Shown here: in pieces, positions 9,721 to 18,622 of the stretch
Layout: every line of letters begins with the position of its first letter
Position numbering within the stretch: the stretch's first letter is position 1
NCBI RefSeq assembly: GCF_001642695.1
Contig: NZ_LWCC02000005.1
Location: 3,194,282 to 3,236,202, forward strand
Source: Streptomyces chilikensis
GTDB taxonomy: Bacteria; Actinomycetota; Actinomycetes; Streptomycetales; Streptomycetaceae
Reading direction: 5' to 3'
DNA length: 41,921 nucleotides
Translations under genes and position numbers: made by a program
Notes under the pieces: generated by a model
What the model saw: the letters and a program-made list of their open reading frames with translations, nothing else
Database searches by the model: none
What the model was told of the DNA's origin: nothing

Positions 9721-12294
9721 AGGAGTGGCGGCCGCGTCGCACTCCTGGGCGCGCAGCGCGCGGGCGAGGTCGTCCCGCGCCTCGAGCACCAGGCGCCGCA
9801 GTGCCGGAGCCGCTGCCTCGTGCGCGGACAGCCACGCGTCCGTCGCCTCCAGCGTCGCGTGCGAGTCCTGGAGCCACGGGTACAGCCCCTCCACCAGGTC
9901 CTTGCCGATCTGGATCGACCGCTCCGCCCACACCCGCTCGATCATGGCGAAGTACTTCCCGGCGTACGGCGCCAGCAGCCCCCGCTGCGACGGCTGCGAG
10001 AAGCCGCCGATGGTCGCCTCCACCAGTGCGTTGGAGAGCGCGTCGGACTCCACGACCGCCGCCCACGCCTGCGCCTTGACCGTCTCCGACGGCCGTGCCG
10101 CCAGGCACCGCACCTGCCGCCGCTCGCCCGAGGCGGTGTCGTCCCGGGCCAGTTCCGCGGCGAGCACCGACGCGTCGGCGAGCCCGTGGGCGGCCAGCGG
10201 CTCCAGGAAGTCCCAGCGCAGCTCCTGGTCCACCTCCAGCCCGTCGATCTTCTCGGCGCCGTCCAGCAGGCCCCGCAGCAGCGCGAACTCCGGCTCCCCG
10301 GAGGCGACGGAGGCGAGGAACCGCGCCCAGGCGAGCTGGTGCTCGCTGCCCGCCTCGGCGGCCCGCAGCTCCCGCAGCGCGCACTCGGCCAGCAGCCGCT
10401 CGCCCTCCGGCCGCCAGACCGGCGCCGCGTACCGCACCAGCGCGGTCCGCGCCCAGGCGTGCAGCATCTGCAGCACGCCGATCTCCGTCTCGGCGCCCGC
10501 GAACCGCGTCACCAGCGCCACGAAGTCCCGGGCCGGCAGCAGCGCGTCGCGGGTCATGTTCCACAGCGCGGACCAGCACAGCGCCCGCGCCAGCGGGTCC
10601 GTCGTCGCACCCAGGTGCTCGCGCAGCGTGGCCAGCGAGGTCTCGTCGAAGCGGGCCTTGCAGTAGGTGAGGTCGTCGTCGTTGACCAGCACCAGGTCCG
10701 GGGCGTCCGCCCCGGCCAGCTCGCCGACGACCGTGCGCGCTCCGGCGACGTCGGCCTCGGCGCGCGCGTAGCGGACCAGTTCGCCGCCGTCGACCCGGTA
10801 GAGGCCGATCGCCACCCGGTGCGGCCGCAGCGTGGGGTGGGACTCGGCGGCCTCCTGCACCACCGCCAGCTCCTCGACCCGCCCCCGCGCGTCCAGCAGC
10901 ACCTGCGGGGTGAGCGCGTTGACCCCGGCCGTCTGCAGCCAGGCCTTCGCCCAGGAGGTCATGTCCCGGCCGCTGGTCTCACCGAGCACCGACAGCAGGT
11001 CGCCCAGCCGGGTGTTGCCGTAGGCGTGGCGCTTGAAGTAGCGGCGCGCCCCCTCCAGGAAGGCGTCCCGCCCGGCGTAGGCCACCAGCTGCTTGAGCAC
11101 GCTGGCGCCCTTGGCGTAGGTGATGCCGTCGAAGTTGAGCTTGGCGTCCTCCAGGTCGCGGATGTCCGCGGTGACCGGGTGGGTGGACGGCAGCTGGTCG
11201 GCGCGGTACGCCCACGCCTTGCGGCTGTTGGCGAAGCTGATCCAGCCCTCGGTGAAGCGGGTGGCCTCGACCAGCGAGAAGGTGCCCATGAAGTCGGCGA
11301 AGGACTCCTTGAGCCACAGGTCGTCCCACCACTCCATGGTGACCAGGTCGCCGAACCACATGTGGGCCATCTCGTGGAGGACGGTGGTGGCCCGCCGCTC
11401 GTAGGCGGTCCGGGTCACCTTGCCGCGGTAGATGTACTCCTCGCGGAAGGTCACCATGCCGGGGTTCTCCATGGCGCCGAGGTTGTACTCGGGCACGAAG
11501 GCCTGGTCGTACTTGCCGAACGGGTACGGGTAGTCGAAGTGCTCGTGGAAGAAGTCCAGGCCCTGCTTGGTGACCAGGAAGACGTCGTCGGCGTCGAAGT
11601 ACTGCGCCAGCCCCTTGCGGCACATCGCGCCGAGCGGGATCTCCAGGCGGGTCCCGTCGGGCAGTTCACGGCTGTAGGTGTCGGTGACGTGGTGGTACGG
11701 GCCGGCCACGACCGCCGTGATGTAGGTGGAGATCGGCTTGGTCTCCGCGAAGCGCCAGACCCCGTCGGCGAGTTCTCCCGCGCCGTTGCTCCACACCGTC
11801 CAGCCCTCGGGGGCGCGCACCTCGAACCGGAACGGCGCCTTCAGGTCGGGCTGCTCGAAGTTGGCGAAGACGCGCCGCGAGTCGGCGGGCTCGTACTGGG
11901 TGTAGAGGTAGACCTCGCCGTCCTCCGGGTCGACGAAGCGGTGCATGCCCTCACCGGTGCGGGAGTAGGCGCACCGCGCGTCGACGATCAGCTCGTTCTC
12001 GGCGGCCAGGTCCTCCAGCTGGATGCGCGAGCCGTCGAAGACGGCGCCCGGGTCGAGGTCGCGTCCGTTCAGGGAGACCGCCGTGACGCTCGGCGCGATC
12101 AGGTCCGCGAAGCTGCCGGCGCCGGGTTCGGCGCAGCGGAAGCGGACGGTGGTGACGGAGCGGAACGTCCGCGGTCCGTCGCCGGTGGTCCCGCCGAGGG
12201 CGGAGCGCAGGTCGAGCGACACCTCGTAGGCGTCGACGGACAGCAGCGCGGCCCGCTCGCGGGCCTCCTCGCGGGACAGGTTCTCACCGGGCAA
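9721..12294 (-). CDS. Second aminopeptidase N paralog (M1 family), no stop codon of its own
   Basis: A full-length paralog of the neighbouring pepN. It has GAMEN at 273-277, HEMAH at 307-311 and Glu330 in KESF, and the same helical C-terminal domain. Counted to 9721 it is exactly 858 codons, equal to pepN, with the C-terminal RALRAQ motif shared. The TTG start at 12294 is supported by GGAGGAG (12303-12309) at 8-base spacing. The oddity is the 3' end: after the homologous C-terminus (QECDAAA) no stop occurs in this frame until 6910, inside the antisense of pepN. Neither of the other two frames has a stop in the spacer either. The end given here is the end of recognisable homology, not a stop codon. 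It is probably an active enzyme if a stop has been lost by sequence error; otherwise its mRNA would be non-stop at the shared terminator. Confidence 0.85.
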
Positions 12295-12456
12295 GGGTCG
12301 TCTCCTCCGGGGTTGGGCGGATGCGAATGATCAGGGGTTGTGGTGATCGGCGATGATCCTCCCACGGTGCGGCGGGAGGGGGCATGCGGGAATTGACGCG
12401 CGCGGCGGCGTGTTGGCGGAACGAGGACCGACCCGACCCCGCACCCGAGGAGCGCC

Positions 12457-13128
12457 ATGCCCGAGACGACGTCCGAGACGACTTCCACCCGGACCCCGGT
12501 GGACTTCTGGTTCGACCCGCTGTGCCCCTGGGCCTGGATGACCTCCCGCTGGATGCTCGAGGTGGAGAAGGTCCGGGACGTCGAGGTGCGCTGGCACGTG
12601 ATGAGCCTCGCCGTCCTCAACGAGGACAAGCTGGACGAACTCCCCGCCGAGTACCGGGAGATGCTGGAGAAGCAGGCCTGGGGGCCGGTGCGGGTGGTGA
12701 CGGCGGCCTGGCAGAAGCACGGCGAGGACGTCCTCGGTCCGCTCTACACCGCGCTCGGCACCCGCATACACAACCAGGGCGCGGGCGTCGGCCGTGAGAC
12801 CGTGGCGGCCGCGCTGGCCGACGTGGGCCTGCCCGCCGAACTGATGGAGTACCACGACCAGGAGGACTTCGAGTTCGACGCCCAGCTGCGCGCGTCGCAC
12901 AAGGAGGGCATCGACAAGGTCGGCCAGGACGTCGGCACGCCGGTGATCGCGGTGCCCGGAGCGGACGGCGAGCAGATCGCCTTCTTCGGCCCGGTCGTCA
13001 CCCCCGCCCCGCAGGGCGACGAGGCCGGCCGGCTCTGGGACGGCACGCTGGCCGTGGCCTCGGTCCCGGGCTTCTACGAGATCAAGCGCACCCGCACCAA
13101 GGGGCCGGACTTCTCCAACCTGGTCTAG
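12457..13128 (+). CDS. DsbA-fold oxidoreductase, mycothiol-dependent nitroreductase (Rv2466c) family
   Basis: A 223-residue cytoplasmic thioredoxin-fold protein of the actinobacterial family typified by Mycobacterium tuberculosis Rv2466c, a mycothiol-dependent reductase. The active-site segment VDFWFDPLCPWAWMTSRW begins at about residue 15. It has Cys23-Pro-Trp-Ala26, where the characterised protein has, from memory, CPWC, so only the attacking cysteine is kept. That would suit a monothiol mechanism using mycothiol. The cis-proline region is GTPVIAVPG, and the conserved FGPVV and VPGFYEIKR segments follow. The ATG follows GAGGAG by 4 bases. A possible -35 TTGACG stands near 12393. It diverges from the second aminopeptidase gene. 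Confidence 0.88.
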   Translation: MPETTSETTSTRTPVDFWFDPLCPWAWMTSRWMLEVEKVRDVEVRWHVMSLAVLNEDKLDELPAEYREMLEKQAWGPVRVVTAAWQKHGEDVLGPLYTALGTRIHNQGAGVGRETVAAALADVGLPAELMEYHDQEDFEFDAQLRASHKEGIDKVGQDVGTPVIAVPGADGEQIAFFGPVVTPAPQGDEAGRLWDGTLAVASVPGFYEIKRTRTKGPDFSNLV

Positions 13129-13252
13129 GACCGGGTGCGGGGGACCGGCCGCCCCGCCGTCCGTGTGAGAAGACGACCGCGGCGGGGCGGCCCGGCGATC
13201 CTTGCCGTCACCTTATTGCACATCGTTCGCAGAATGCGGGTCCGTGCACGGG

Positions 13253-13284
13253 AAAGGCCCCGGCTCTCCTGAGCCGGGGCCTTT
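13253..13284. terminator. Bidirectional terminator, nitroreductase / bioY
   Basis: A perfect 14-bp stem (13253-13266 with 13271-13284) with AAA on the left arm and TTT on the right arm, so it reads as a terminator on both strands between these convergent genes. The loop is TCCT. Confidence 0.9.
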
Positions 13285-13318
13285 CGCCCGCTCCGGCCGG
13301 CGTCCGGCCGACGTCCGG

Positions 13319-13900
13319 TCAGCGGCGCTCGAGCAGCTTCCACACGGAGGGCAGCACGCCCATGGCCAGCGCGGCCTTCAGCACGTCGCCCAGCACGAAC
13401 GGGGTGAGGCCGGCGGCGATCGTCGCGCTCGCCGAGAGGTCCAGGGCGAAGGCCAGGTAGGGCAGGCCCAGCGCGTAGATCACCGCGGAGCCCAGCAGCA
13501 TGGTCCCGGCCATCCGCAGCGGGGTGCGGTCGGCGCCGCGGCGGGCGAGTGCGCCCACCATCGCGGAGGCCACGACCATGCCGAAGACGTAACCGAGGGA
13601 CGGGGCGGCCGCGCCCGAGGCGCCCTCGGCGAACCACGGCATGCCCGCCATGCCGGCGAGCAGGTAGACCAGCATCGAGAGCAGGCCGCGCCGGGCGCCC
13701 AGGGCGCTGCCGACCAGGAGCACGGCGAAGGTCTGGCCGGTGACCGGAACCGGGGAGCCCGGGACCGGCACGGCGATCTGGGCGGCGACACCCGTCAGCA
13801 CGGCGCCGCCGACGACGAGCGCGGCGTCCCGGACGCGGGAGGCGGGCAGCAGGTCGGCGAGGACCTGCCCGGAGCGGGCGGGGGCGGCGGCGGTGCTCAT
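13319..13900 (-). CDS. bioY: BioY, biotin-binding component of an ECF-type transporter
   Basis: A 193-residue integral membrane protein of the BioY family, the S-component that binds and imports biotin, alone or with an energising EcfT/EcfA module. Family marks are QIAVPVPGSPVPVTGQTFAV (about 41-60), the GARRG turn, GxxGMPWF with the following Gly/Ala loop, and about six hydrophobic helices. No EcfA/EcfT genes sit beside it. The ATG is preceded by GGAGAG at a short spacing. A perfect palindrome TGTTCGAACA lies 76 bases upstream of the start and could be the binding site of a biotin-responsive repressor. Confidence 0.92.
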   Translation of the reverse strand: MSTAAAPARSGQVLADLLPASRVRDAALVVGGAVLTGVAAQIAVPVPGSPVPVTGQTFAVLLVGSALGARRGLLSMLVYLLAGMAGMPWFAEGASGAAAPSLGYVFGMVVASAMVGALARRGADRTPLRMAGTMLLGSAVIYALGLPYLAFALDLSASATIAAGLTPFVLGDVLKAALAMGVLPSVWKLLERR

Positions 13901-14238
13901 GGGTCTCTCCGCGGGATGGGGTCGGCTGTGGGGGACGGCCGGGCAGGTCCGGGTGAACCGGCCGCGACACGCACTTGTTCGAACACGACGACGCTATCCC
14001 AGGGCGTTCGGCGGCATCACCGTCCGTGCTCGACAAAGGCCGGATCGACGACGTCGTGGGTACCGCACAAATTACCCGCCCCACGCCTCGGCGAAGAGTG
14101 ACGCTGCTCACGCCGGAGCCTTGTAGGAAGTCGCCAATTCCGGCCGGAGGGTAAGCGGAATATCACGCTCCGAATTGTGGCCGTTCGCATTCCGGGCGCA
14201 GGCACCGAACCCCGTCGGCGTCGACCAGACTCACTGCC
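13901..14238. promoter_or_regulatory. bioY / permease divergent region with palindromic operator candidate
   Basis: This 338-base gap carries the perfect palindrome TGTTCGAACA at 13976-13985. On the minus strand a possible -10, TAGCGT (13996-13991), ends 5 bases before it, so the palindrome would cover the transcription start of bioY. This is the expected place for a repressor site. The rest, about 14000-14238, is less GC-rich than the genes and presumably contains the permease promoter. Confidence 0.35.
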
Positions 14239-15672
14239 ATGTCACGCACCACCCCCGAGACCGCGGCGGTGACGGAGACCCCGTCGTCGTCCGCGGCCCC
14301 CGCGCACGATCCGTCCGCCCCGGAGTCCGGCTCCCTCGGCCACGGCCTCAAGCAGCGTCACCTGTCGATGATCGCCCTCGGCGGGGTGATCGGCGCCGGC
14401 CTGTTCGTCGGCTCCGGCGCGGGCATCGCCGCCGCCGGACCGTCGATCGTCATCGCCTACGCGGTCTCCGGCCTGCTGGTCATGCTGGTGATGCGGATGC
14501 TCGGGGAGATGTCCGCCGCCCACCCCTCCTCCGGCTCCTTCTCCTCGCACGCCGGGCGGGCCATCGGCCCCTGGGCCGGCTTCACCTCCGGCTGGGCGTT
14601 CTGGGTGATGCTCTCCACCGCCGTCGGACTGGAGGGCATCGGCGCGGCGAAGATCGTCACGGGCTGGCTGCCCGGCACCCCGGAGTGGATGTGGGTCGCC
14701 CTCTTCATGGCGGTCTTCACCGGGACCAACCTGGCCGCGGTGAAGAACTTCGGCGAGTTCGAGTTCTGGTTCGCCGCCCTCAAGGTGGTGGCCATCGTCG
14801 CCTTCCTGGCGCTGGGCGTGCTGGCCGTCGCGGGGCTCCTGCCCGGCAGCGACGGGGCGGACCCCGCCGGCCTCTCCGAGATCATGCCGGGCGGGGTGCA
14901 CGGCCTGATCATCGGTCTGCTGGCCTCCGTCTTCGCCTACGGCGGCATCGAGTCCGTCACCGTGGCCGCCGCCGAGTCGGAGGACCCGGTGCGGGGCGTG
15001 GCGAGCGCCGTGCGCACGGCGATGTGGCGGATCGGCCTCTTCTACATCGGCTCCATGGCCGTGATCGTGCTCCTGGTGCCGTGGAACTCCCCGGCCCTGG
15101 TCGAGAAGGGCCCCTACGTCGCCGCCCTCGACACCCTGGGCATCCCGGGCGCCGGCCAGATCATGAACGTGGTCGTCCTGGTCGCGCTGCTGTCGGCGAT
15201 GAACGCCAACACCTACACCGCCTCCCGGGTGGCCTTCTCCCTGGTCCGGCGCGGACAGGGCCCCAAGGCCCTCGGCCGGGTCACCGGCGGGGTACCGCGG
15301 GCGGCCGTGCTGGCCTCCTCCGCCTTCGGGTTCCTCTGCGTGCTGCTCAGCTACTGGCGTCCGGACGACGTGTTCGCCTGGCTGCTCAACATGATCGGCG
15401 CGGTCATCCTGGTGATCTGGCTCTTCGTCGCGGTCTCCCAGCTGGTGCTGCGCCGCCGGCTCGAGCGCGAGGAGCCCGCCCGGCTGACGGTCCGCATGTG
15501 GGCCTTCCCCTGGCTCACCTGGGTCGCGACGGCCGGCATCCTGACGATCTTCGTGCTGATGCTGCTGGAGCCGGGCACCCGCGTCCAGGTGCTCTCGACC
15601 GGGGCGCTGACCCTGGTCCTGGCCGTCACGGGGTACGTGTCGCAGCGACGCGGCGGGCGCACGGCCGCGTAG
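14239..15672 (+). CDS. Amino acid permease (APC superfamily, AAT-type)
   Basis: A 477-residue proton-coupled amino acid transporter with 12 predicted membrane helices. The hallmark first helix LSMIALGGVIGAGLFVGSG (about 43-61) and the conserved MRMLGEM and TNLAAVKNFGEFEFWFA segments place it in the GabP/AnsP/CycA type; the substrate cannot be assigned. The hydrophilic N-terminus (1 to about 35) is Ser/Pro/Ala-rich. No Shine-Dalgarno precedes the ATG. CAGACT ends 7 bases upstream, so a leaderless start is possible. It is a paralog of the permease at 16944, with almost the same length. Confidence 0.92.
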   Translation: MSRTTPETAAVTETPSSSAAPAHDPSAPESGSLGHGLKQRHLSMIALGGVIGAGLFVGSGAGIAAAGPSIVIAYAVSGLLVMLVMRMLGEMSAAHPSSGSFSSHAGRAIGPWAGFTSGWAFWVMLSTAVGLEGIGAAKIVTGWLPGTPEWMWVALFMAVFTGTNLAAVKNFGEFEFWFAALKVVAIVAFLALGVLAVAGLLPGSDGADPAGLSEIMPGGVHGLIIGLLASVFAYGGIESVTVAAAESEDPVRGVASAVRTAMWRIGLFYIGSMAVIVLLVPWNSPALVEKGPYVAALDTLGIPGAGQIMNVVVLVALLSAMNANTYTASRVAFSLVRRGQGPKALGRVTGGVPRAAVLASSAFGFLCVLLSYWRPDDVFAWLLNMIGAVILVIWLFVAVSQLVLRRRLEREEPARLTVRMWAFPWLTWVATAGILTIFVLMLLEPGTRVQVLSTGALTLVLAVTGYVSQRRGGRTAA

Positions 15673-15819
15673 CGGCGCGGCGCCCGCCGGGGCGGCGCCC
15701 GTCGGCTCCCCGCCCCCTATCGCGCGTCTGTTCCCCGGAACATGGCGGAACGGTCAGCGTTCCTCGACGGGCCTGTAACAGGGGTCGGGTGCTGCTCCGT
15801 ACGGGGGAAGCAAGGGAAC

Positions 15820-16869
15820 ATGACGCACGACTTCCCCGTGAACCCCTTGCTCTCCTCCCGCCCCGCCGCCCCCTCCGGGGCGCGCCTGCTCGTCACCGCC
15901 GCCGAGCTGCGCGCCCACGGCGTGACGTCCGCCCAGGCCGGGGCGCGGTGCCGGCCGGGCGGGTCCTGGCAGCGGCTGCTGCCCGGCGTCTACCTGCTGC
16001 GGCAGGGCGCGCCGACCGGGGAGGAGCGGCTGCACGCGGCCCTGCTCTACGCCTCCCGCCGGGAGTCCGCCGCGTCCTCGCCGGGGGAGGGGCGGGAGGC
16101 CACCGCCGTTCCGGTCCAGCCGCGGCGGGACGACCCGCCGCACGCGGACGCGGTGGTCACCGGCCTGGCCGCGCTGGCCCTGCGCGGCTTCTCCTCGGCG
16201 CCCGCGCTCTCCCGGCTGGACGCCGTCGACGTCCTGGTGCCGCGCGCCCGCCGGGTCCGCTCCACCGGCTGCGCGCGGGTGGTGCGCACCGCCCGGATGC
16301 CGGTGCCGGAGGCGGTGGCCGGGGTACCGGCGGCCCCGGTCGAGCGGGCCGTCGCGGACGCGGTGGCGCACCTGCCGGAGGACGCCGGGGCCCTCACCGT
16401 CCGGCGGCTGTTCGGCGAGGCGGTCCAGGACGGGCACTGCGAGCCCGCCGCGCTGCTGCGGGAGCTGCGCCGCGGGCGGCTGACGGGGCGGCCCCGGGTG
16501 GCGGAGGCCATGGACGTCCTGGTGGCCCAGGGACGCGCGGCGGCGGAGGAGCGCCTGTACCGGATGGCCCGGGAGCACGGGCTGCCCGACCCGGTGTGGA
16601 ACGTCGAGCTCCGGCTGCCGGACGGCCCGTCGCTGGGGGCGGTGGACGCGTACTGGCCGGAGCGGGCGGTGGCCGTGGAGCTCGAGGCGCCGGGGGACGC
16701 GGGGAAACGGGAGCGGCTGGAGCGGCTCGGGGTCAGGGTGGTCCGCGTCCCCCGCCTCCGCCTCACCACCGACCAGGGCATGGAGCACCAGGCCGCCCTG
16801 GTCCGCACCGCCCTGACCGCGGCCCTCGACCACCGTCCCGCCTCCCCCCTGCGGATCCTCCCGCGCTGA
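15820..16869 (+). CDS. Orphan AbiEi-antitoxin-like / Vsr-fold (DUF559-like) protein
   Basis: A protein of 349 residues. The N-terminal half resembles the winged-helix AbiEi antitoxin domain: LLVTAAELRAHGVTSAQA, then GSWQRLLPGVYLL, about residues 24-70. The C-terminal part resembles the very-short-patch/DUF559 endonuclease fold: GAVDAYWPERAVAVELEA, then ERLERLGVRVVRVPRLRL, about 275-330. Acidic residues are present in the putative nuclease core, but activity is unproven. No AbiEii-type nucleotidyltransferase toxin is next to it, so it is not a complete type IV toxin-antitoxin pair. The ATG at 15820 is preferred because of the GGGGGAAG/AAGGGA stretch just upstream; an in-frame ATG at 15742 is the alternative. 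Such orphan proteins are common in Streptomyces and their role is unknown. Confidence 0.7.
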   Translation: MTHDFPVNPLLSSRPAAPSGARLLVTAAELRAHGVTSAQAGARCRPGGSWQRLLPGVYLLRQGAPTGEERLHAALLYASRRESAASSPGEGREATAVPVQPRRDDPPHADAVVTGLAALALRGFSSAPALSRLDAVDVLVPRARRVRSTGCARVVRTARMPVPEAVAGVPAAPVERAVADAVAHLPEDAGALTVRRLFGEAVQDGHCEPAALLRELRRGRLTGRPRVAEAMDVLVAQGRAAAEERLYRMAREHGLPDPVWNVELRLPDGPSLGAVDAYWPERAVAVELEAPGDAGKRERLERLGVRVVRVPRLRLTTDQGMEHQAALVRTALTAALDHRPASPLRILPR

Positions 16870-16882
16870 CCCGCCGCCAGGA

Positions 16883-16926
16883 CGCCGCGACCCCCGCCGC
16901 CCGGTCGGGCGGCGGGGGTCGCGGCG
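16883..16926. terminator. Bidirectional terminator, 21-bp stem
   Basis: A perfect inverted repeat of 21 bp (16883-16903 with 16906-16926) with only GT between the arms, so the true loop is a few bases wider. It lies between the convergent AbiEi-like gene and the second permease gene. Confidence 0.85.
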
Positions 16927-16943
16927 GGGGAGGGGGCGGCGCG

Positions 16944-18374
16944 TCAGACCTCGGCGGCCGGCCGCGACGGGGAGGATTCGTCGGAGGGGGCGGCGCCGCC
17001 GGTGCGGCCCCGGCGGACCAGGGCGACCCCGACCACGACGGCCGCCACCAGCAGCGACAGCAGCATCGTGTCCCGTCCGCCGTTCTCCGTGTCCGTCAGC
17101 ATGTAGCCGATCACGAACACGATGAACGCGATGCACGCCCACGTCAGGTACGGGAAGAGCCACATCTTCACGACCAGCTTCTCCGGCGCCTCCCGCATCA
17201 CGATCCGCCGCATGCGCAGCTGCGACACGCAGATCACCAGCCACACGAACAGCGCCACCGCGCCGGAGGAGTTCAGCAGGAAGAGGAAGACCGTGTCCGG
17301 GAACGCGTAGTTGAAGAACACCGCGACGAAGCCGAAGACCACCGAGGCCAGGATCGCCACCCGCGGCACGCCGTTGCCCGTGGTGGTGGCGAACGCCTTC
17401 GGCGCGTCGCCGCGACGGCCGAGCGAGTGCGCCATGCGCGAGGCGGTGTACAGGCCGGAGTTCAGGCAGGAGAGCACCGAGGTCAGGATGATGAAGTTCA
17501 TGATCTGGCCGGCGTGCGGGATGCCCAGCGAGTCGAGCGCGGCCACGTACGAGCCGTCCTCGGCGATCTTCTTCGAGTCCCACGGCAGCAGGGTGACGAC
17601 CACCAGGATCGAGCCCAGGTAGAAGACGCCGATCCGCCAGATGATGCTGTTGGTGGCCTGGGTGACGGCCTTCTGCGGGTCCTCGGCCTCACCGGCGGCC
17701 AGCGTCGGGATCTCGGAGCCCATGAAGGAGAAGACGACCAGCAGGACACCGGTCAGGATCGCGCCGGCGCCGTGCGGCAGGAACCCGCCGTGCTCGGTCA
17801 GGTTGGACCAGGAGGCCTGCTCGGCGTCGACGCCCGGCAGCACCCCGAAGATGGCCAGCAGGCCGATCGCGATGAACGCGGCGATGGCGACGACCTTGAT
17901 GCCCGCGAACCAGAACTCGAACTCGCCGTAGTTGCCGACGGAGGCCAGGTTGGTCGCGGTGAGCACGACCATCACGATCAGCGCCCAGGCCCACTGCGGG
18001 ACGGCCGGGATCCAGCCCTCCAGGATCACCGCGCCCGCCGTCGCCTCGACGGCCAGCACGACGACCCAGAAGAACCAGTAGAGCCAGCCGATGGAGAAGC
18101 CCGCCCAGCGGCCGAGCGCGCGGTCCGCGTGGGCGGAGAAGGACCCGGAGGTCGGGTTGGCGACCGACATCTCGCCGAGCATCCGCATCACGAACACGAC
18201 GAGCGCGCCCACCAGGGCGTACGACAGCAGGATGCCGGGTCCGGCGGCGGCGATGCCGCTGCTCGAACCGACGAAGAGGCCCGCGCCGATGACGCCGCCG
18301 ATGGCGATCATCGTCAGGTGCCGGTTCTTGAGGCCGGTCTGAAGGCCGGAGCCCTCGTGTCCGCCAGAAGTCAT
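16944..18374 (-). CDS. Amino acid permease (APC superfamily, AAT-type), paralog
   Basis: A transporter of 476 residues with 12 predicted helices. The first helix reads LTMIAIGGVIGAGLFVGSS (about 20-38), followed by VMRMLGEMSVANPTSGSFS and TNLASVGNYGEFEFWFAG. This closely parallels the permease at 14239 segment by segment, so the two come from one duplication or belong to one subfamily. The substrate cannot be read. The ATG at 18374 follows AAGGAA at 7-base spacing. The C-terminal tail (about 450-476) is Ser/Pro/Gly-rich and cytoplasmic. The upstream leader is unusually AT-rich. Confidence 0.92.
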   Translation of the reverse strand: MTSGGHEGSGLQTGLKNRHLTMIAIGGVIGAGLFVGSSSGIAAAGPGILLSYALVGALVVFVMRMLGEMSVANPTSGSFSAHADRALGRWAGFSIGWLYWFFWVVVLAVEATAGAVILEGWIPAVPQWAWALIVMVVLTATNLASVGNYGEFEFWFAGIKVVAIAAFIAIGLLAIFGVLPGVDAEQASWSNLTEHGGFLPHGAGAILTGVLLVVFSFMGSEIPTLAAGEAEDPQKAVTQATNSIIWRIGVFYLGSILVVVTLLPWDSKKIAEDGSYVAALDSLGIPHAGQIMNFIILTSVLSCLNSGLYTASRMAHSLGRRGDAPKAFATTTGNGVPRVAILASVVFGFVAVFFNYAFPDTVFLFLLNSSGAVALFVWLVICVSQLRMRRIVMREAPEKLVVKMWLFPYLTWACIAFIVFVIGYMLTDTENGGRDTMLLSLLVAAVVVGVALVRRGRTGGAAPSDESSPSRPAAEV

Positions 18375-18622
18375 GGAGCTGTTCCTTACGCCGGGATGGT
18401 GCGTGTGGTGTTCCCCCGCCCTTGTGGGGCGTGCGGGGGCTTCGCCGGAGCGACGGTTCAGTGAAACGGAGGAGGAAGATCCTTGGAACCTTGGGTTCCG
18501 GATTTTTATCTGGGTTTTGCCTTGGCTCCTATGGCGGAGGTCACATTTTCCGGTGATCAGGGCCTTCCTGAAATCGCCGCCCCGTGCGCGGCGGGCACGC
18601 GCGTCCATGTCACACTCGGACC
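18375..18622. promoter_or_regulatory. AT-rich divergent region with GGAACC/GGTTCC inverted repeat
   Basis: Between the permease (minus) and rpiB (plus), bases about 18475-18560 are clearly AT-richer than the surrounding DNA. They contain the inverted repeat GGAACC-TTG-GGTTCC (18485-18499), followed at once by GGATTTTTAT. This could be an operator for the permease or a weak terminator-like hairpin reading to the right. Neither can be decided from sequence alone. Confidence 0.35.

Noticed and set aside
9820-12330. 836-codon plus-strand frame
   Set aside because: It is the antisense of the second aminopeptidase; low-complexity composition and no motifs.
14175-18464. Very long plus-strand frame of 1429 codons
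   Set aside because: It is a composite shadow across two permeases and the AbiEi-like gene with no recognisable protein content.
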